Positions 61,938-64,000 of a DNA stretch of 64,000 nt are shown piece by piece. The position numbers and the translations under genes were made by a program. The first letter of the stretch is position 1. Each line of letters starts with the position of its first letter. Under the pieces are notes generated by a model. The model was not told where the DNA came from. It ran no database searches and saw only the letters and a program-made list of their open reading frames with translations. The DNA is from an uncultured Poribacteria bacterium (lineage in GTDB: Bacteria; Poribacteria; WGA-4E; WGA-3G): assembly GCA_951828385.1 (NCBI GenBank), contig OX639973.1:1916470-1980469 (forward strand), read 5' to 3'.

Positions 61938-62149
61938 ATTTGCAGTTTTTAGATTATAAGCTTGCCTTTATGAACTTTTTTCTTTACACTGATATTTTAG
62001 CATGGTATACTGAGGTGGTTTTGAAATGCTGGATAAACGAGAAAGTAGGCGTTAACAAAATGCCATACCTATCTCAACATAGCGGAAAATTTACGTTCAT
62101 ACGATGATAACATGCTAAACTGCGATAAAGGAAATCAAAGAAATAAATT

Positions 62150-62914
62150 ATGTCAAAAGCATATCTTGAAGAATTTACCCCTTCACCTGAAATCAAAGAT
62201 GCTGATGAATTAGACCTGTTTGGACTTGATGATATATTGCCCAAAGAGCAACTTGCGCCACATGCTCCATCGGCAGCAGATATTGATGAATTTAGTCGTG
62301 CCTTTGGAGATCAAGAGCAGGCACCTGTTAAATTTAGTTCATCATCGATACAACGGAACTCTGAGACCACAGCATCCGCAGCAGCACTTAGGTTCTATGC
62401 AACCGGAGAAGTCAATAGATTTCAACTGCTTATTGCTGCTGTGGACACACTTGCCAACATAACTGAAGATCAACTCTTAACTACGTTGACCGAAAATGAT
62501 TATCAGGAACTTGTGGCAGCATTAGACAAGTTGATTGATGTTGTTGGTGAAGATGAAAATCATTTCTTCGCTCCGTTAATGCACTTCATCGGTAACCTCA
62601 TTGCGAAGTATGAGGAGCAATCTACTATAACAAATTGGACTGAATCATCGGATGCAGAAGAAACTAAGACCGAACGGAATGCCAGTTTGCGGTTACCCGC
62701 GCGTGGTCTTGAGGCTGCCTACAGTAATGACGAACCCGAGTATACCCCCGACATGCTTACTGAGGTAAATCCTAATTACGCAGGACTTGACGAGAACGGA
62801 GAAGTCAGTTTGCGGTTACCCGCGCGTGGTCTTGAGGCTGCCTACAGTAATGACGAACCCGAGTATACCCCCGACATGCTCACCTCGGTAAATCCTGACC
62901 ATGATGCATCATAG
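62150..62914 (+). CDS. large antitoxin-like protein with duplicated C-terminal tail
   Basis: A 254-residue acidic protein with a helical middle (RFQLLIAAVDTLANITEDQL, LVAALDKLIDVVGEDE) and no recognised DNA-binding domain. Its last 80 residues contain two copies of LRLPARGLEAAYSNDEPEY followed by TPDM and a NP motif, in units of 41 residues. A DEPEY-type acidic tail is typical of antitoxins paired with a MazF/PemK subgroup, and the next gene ends in a domain resembling that toxin. An antitoxin role is therefore inferred. The frame overlaps the next gene by 14 bases. AAAGGA lies well upstream of the ATG. Confidence 0.6.
   Translation: MSKAYLEEFTPSPEIKDADELDLFGLDDILPKEQLAPHAPSAADIDEFSRAFGDQEQAPVKFSSSSIQRNSETTASAAALRFYATGEVNRFQLLIAAVDTLANITEDQLLTTLTENDYQELVAALDKLIDVVGEDENHFFAPLMHFIGNLIAKYEEQSTITNWTESSDAEETKTERNASLRLPARGLEAAYSNDEPEYTPDMLTEVNPNYAGLDENGEVSLRLPARGLEAAYSNDEPEYTPDMLTSVNPDHDAS
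62683..62881 (+). repeat. in-frame 123-bp tandem duplication
   Basis: Bases 62683-62758 and 62806-62881 are identical over 76 positions, and weaker identity continues to the GGTAAATCCT that follows. The offset of 123 bases is 41 codons, so the frame is kept. The near-perfect match indicates a recent event or conversion. Confidence 0.9.
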
Positions 62915-63590
62915 ACCTATCCAAGAGCGCGACGTAATTCTTGTTTATTTGCTCGAAAATCCTCAAACATTTCTTACAAGAATCCAAGTTTATCTTAAGG
63001 CGAGACGCTTATTGGTTGACCTGCCTTCTGAAGATTTGCAACGCCACCAAATACGAGTGGAAAATGCCCTTGAGGCGAATCCTGATGATATACAGGCACT
63101 CCTGGAGTTGGCAGTGCTTCTTGAGGTCCAGGATGATCTTCCTGAGGCAACAAACGTACTTGAGGATGTACTTGAGATACTCTCAGGACATCAAGAGGAC
63201 CGTTCTGATGTTTACATACCGTTAGGATCCCTATATGAACGCCAAAAACGATACGACGAGGCACGCCATGCTTATGAAGAGGGCGAAAAGTTAGGATTAA
63301 AACTTAGACCTGCAATTTGTCTGAAAAAATTACCGCCAACTTATGAGGAATTTCTCGTTTGTGGTTTAAGCACACGCGGGCGGTTGACTGACAACTTTGA
63401 CGAAAAGATCAGGAATGGAGAAAACGGAGTACGACTCGCCTCTGAAGAATCTGTGATTCGACTCGGTTTTTTAGGTCGAGTACGAAGAGAAGAAGTAGTC
63501 GGACGTAGAGGTTCTATCTCGGTTGTCCGTCACAGGCGTTTATTGAAAAAATTGAGTGAGTATTTGGTTAATTCAAAGCATCGCGTGTAG
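62901..63590 (+). CDS. TPR protein with C-terminal MazF/PemK-like half-domain
   Basis: A 229-residue protein beginning inside the upstream gene. Residues 45-125 are TPR-like (RVENALEANPDDIQALLELA, PLGSLYERQKRYDEARHAYE). Residues 145-225 read EEFLVCGLSTRGRLTDNFDE, then SVIRLGFLGRVRREEVVG and GSISVVRHRRLLKKLSEYLV. This matches the second half of a PemK/MazF-like toxin subgroup (VCGIST, FDE, SxIRLGFLA, HxRLLxRLSDYL). The first half of that fold, with its start strand and loop, has been replaced by TPR repeats. Whether RNase activity remains is unknown. It is probably the partner of the upstream protein. Confidence 0.65.
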   Translation: MMHHRPIQERDVILVYLLENPQTFLTRIQVYLKARRLLVDLPSEDLQRHQIRVENALEANPDDIQALLELAVLLEVQDDLPEATNVLEDVLEILSGHQEDRSDVYIPLGSLYERQKRYDEARHAYEEGEKLGLKLRPAICLKKLPPTYEEFLVCGLSTRGRLTDNFDEKIRNGENGVRLASEESVIRLGFLGRVRREEVVGRRGSISVVRHRRLLKKLSEYLVNSKHRV

Positions 63591-63873
63591 TGTTTCAAAC
63601 AGTCGTTTTACCGTTCCAAATTTCAATGTGGTAAAATTTCCTCTTTTACTTTACTCACAACTACCACAGGAGAGTTGGACTTTGTGATGCACTGCATGAG
63701 GGAAAATGAAGTGAAAATTGCCGTCTGGTTTGGGTCTCCGAGTAGAAATTGATAGTCGTAAATACCGCCATGCTCCGCTTGTTCACACACAATTGTTCTT
63801 ACTTGAAATCGGTCATCAAGCGGACTTGATCCCAGAAAACGGCATAATGTGAGATACAACATCGAAGGTAACT

Positions 63874-64000
63874 GTGAACGCAAAAACGCTAATTGAAATC
63901 ATAGAAAATATCAGCAATCTGCAGGAAGTTGGATCAGTAACCGAAACTGTGCAAAAGGAACTGCAGAACACTCAACTGCCTCTGGTAGAAAGAGCGATAG
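63874..64000 (+). CDS. partial gene at right edge
   Basis: GTG at 63874, four bases after GAAGG, opens a frame running off the window: MNAKTLIEIIENISNLQEVG and a helical continuation. A stop at 63850 precedes it in frame. Too short to classify. The 63591-63873 gap before it has no convincing gene. Confidence 0.45.
   Translation, partial: MNAKTLIEIIENISNLQEVGSVTETVQKELQNTQLPLVERAI

Noticed and set aside
63623-63883. 86-codon minus-strand frame near the right edge
   Set aside because: No known family, TTG start and no ribosome site. The region is not covered by another gene, so it remains a weak possibility.

Overview
The window is a bacterial chromosome segment of moderate G+C with a mix of housekeeping genes and accessory DNA. 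No rRNA or tRNA gene was recognised. Several traits point to a Candidatus Poribacteria-like lineage: a secreted protein ending in an NYPNPFNPETWIPYQL-type sorting tail together with cohesin and dockerin modules, phytanoyl-CoA dioxygenase-like genes, a sulfatase, Uma2 and PIN proteins, and many short inverted-repeat elements. This assignment is inferred from gene content and was not tested by phylogeny.

Layout. 1-3.4 kb: a LamG/beta-propeller secreted protein (cut by the left edge) and trmJ. 3.5-8.3 kb: accessory block with an AAA-like ATPase carrying a nuclease-like tail, a remnant copy of the trmJ 5' end, a PIN protein and a DUF262/HNH protein. 8.3-14.6 kb: a membrane spermidine-synthase-like TPR protein, aspS with a large in-frame insertion, two mobile-repeat copies and a Uma2 protein. 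14.6-20.9 kb: a 1440-residue cytochrome c/LRR/cohesin/dockerin protein, then a PIN pair, a second copy of the sorting tail, and a VapC-like toxin behind a truncated antitoxin. 20.9-28.9 kb: a glutamate-type symporter, an AI-2E-type permease with a huge inserted sensor-like domain, der, a 2-hydroxyacid dehydrogenase and an AzgA-type purine permease.

29-45 kb is a second accessory region. It holds an AAA ATPase + PIN pair, a PhyH gene, a PLD-SNF2 helicase, an Eco57I/PglX-like DNA methylase, an IS3-family element, a TPR/AlbA_2 protein, small membrane genes, remnants, repeat clusters and a DprA-like gene. 45-58 kb returns to metabolic genes: PhyH, an alaC-like aminotransferase, an nfi-hypothetical-sulfatase operon, a small membrane protein, an adenylyltransferase-mazG-esterase operon, a thioredoxin-like lipid-side protein and a sugar epimerase. 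58-64 kb: cimA, a dacB-type lipoprotein, then a probable toxin-antitoxin pair with unusual architecture and a partial gene at the right edge.

Two themes stand out. First, several core proteins (AspRS, Der, the symporter, the AI-2E permease) carry in-frame insertions. Second, accessory genes sit behind recurrent, nearly identical promoter/leader cassettes and beside duplicated gene ends (trmJ 5' end, methylase 3' end, sorting tail), which suggests repeated capture of defence and toxin genes at the same kinds of site. Promoters readable by eye across the window share a 17-base spacer and a TGN extension before the -10 box, and several genes begin within a few bases of the predicted transcription start.
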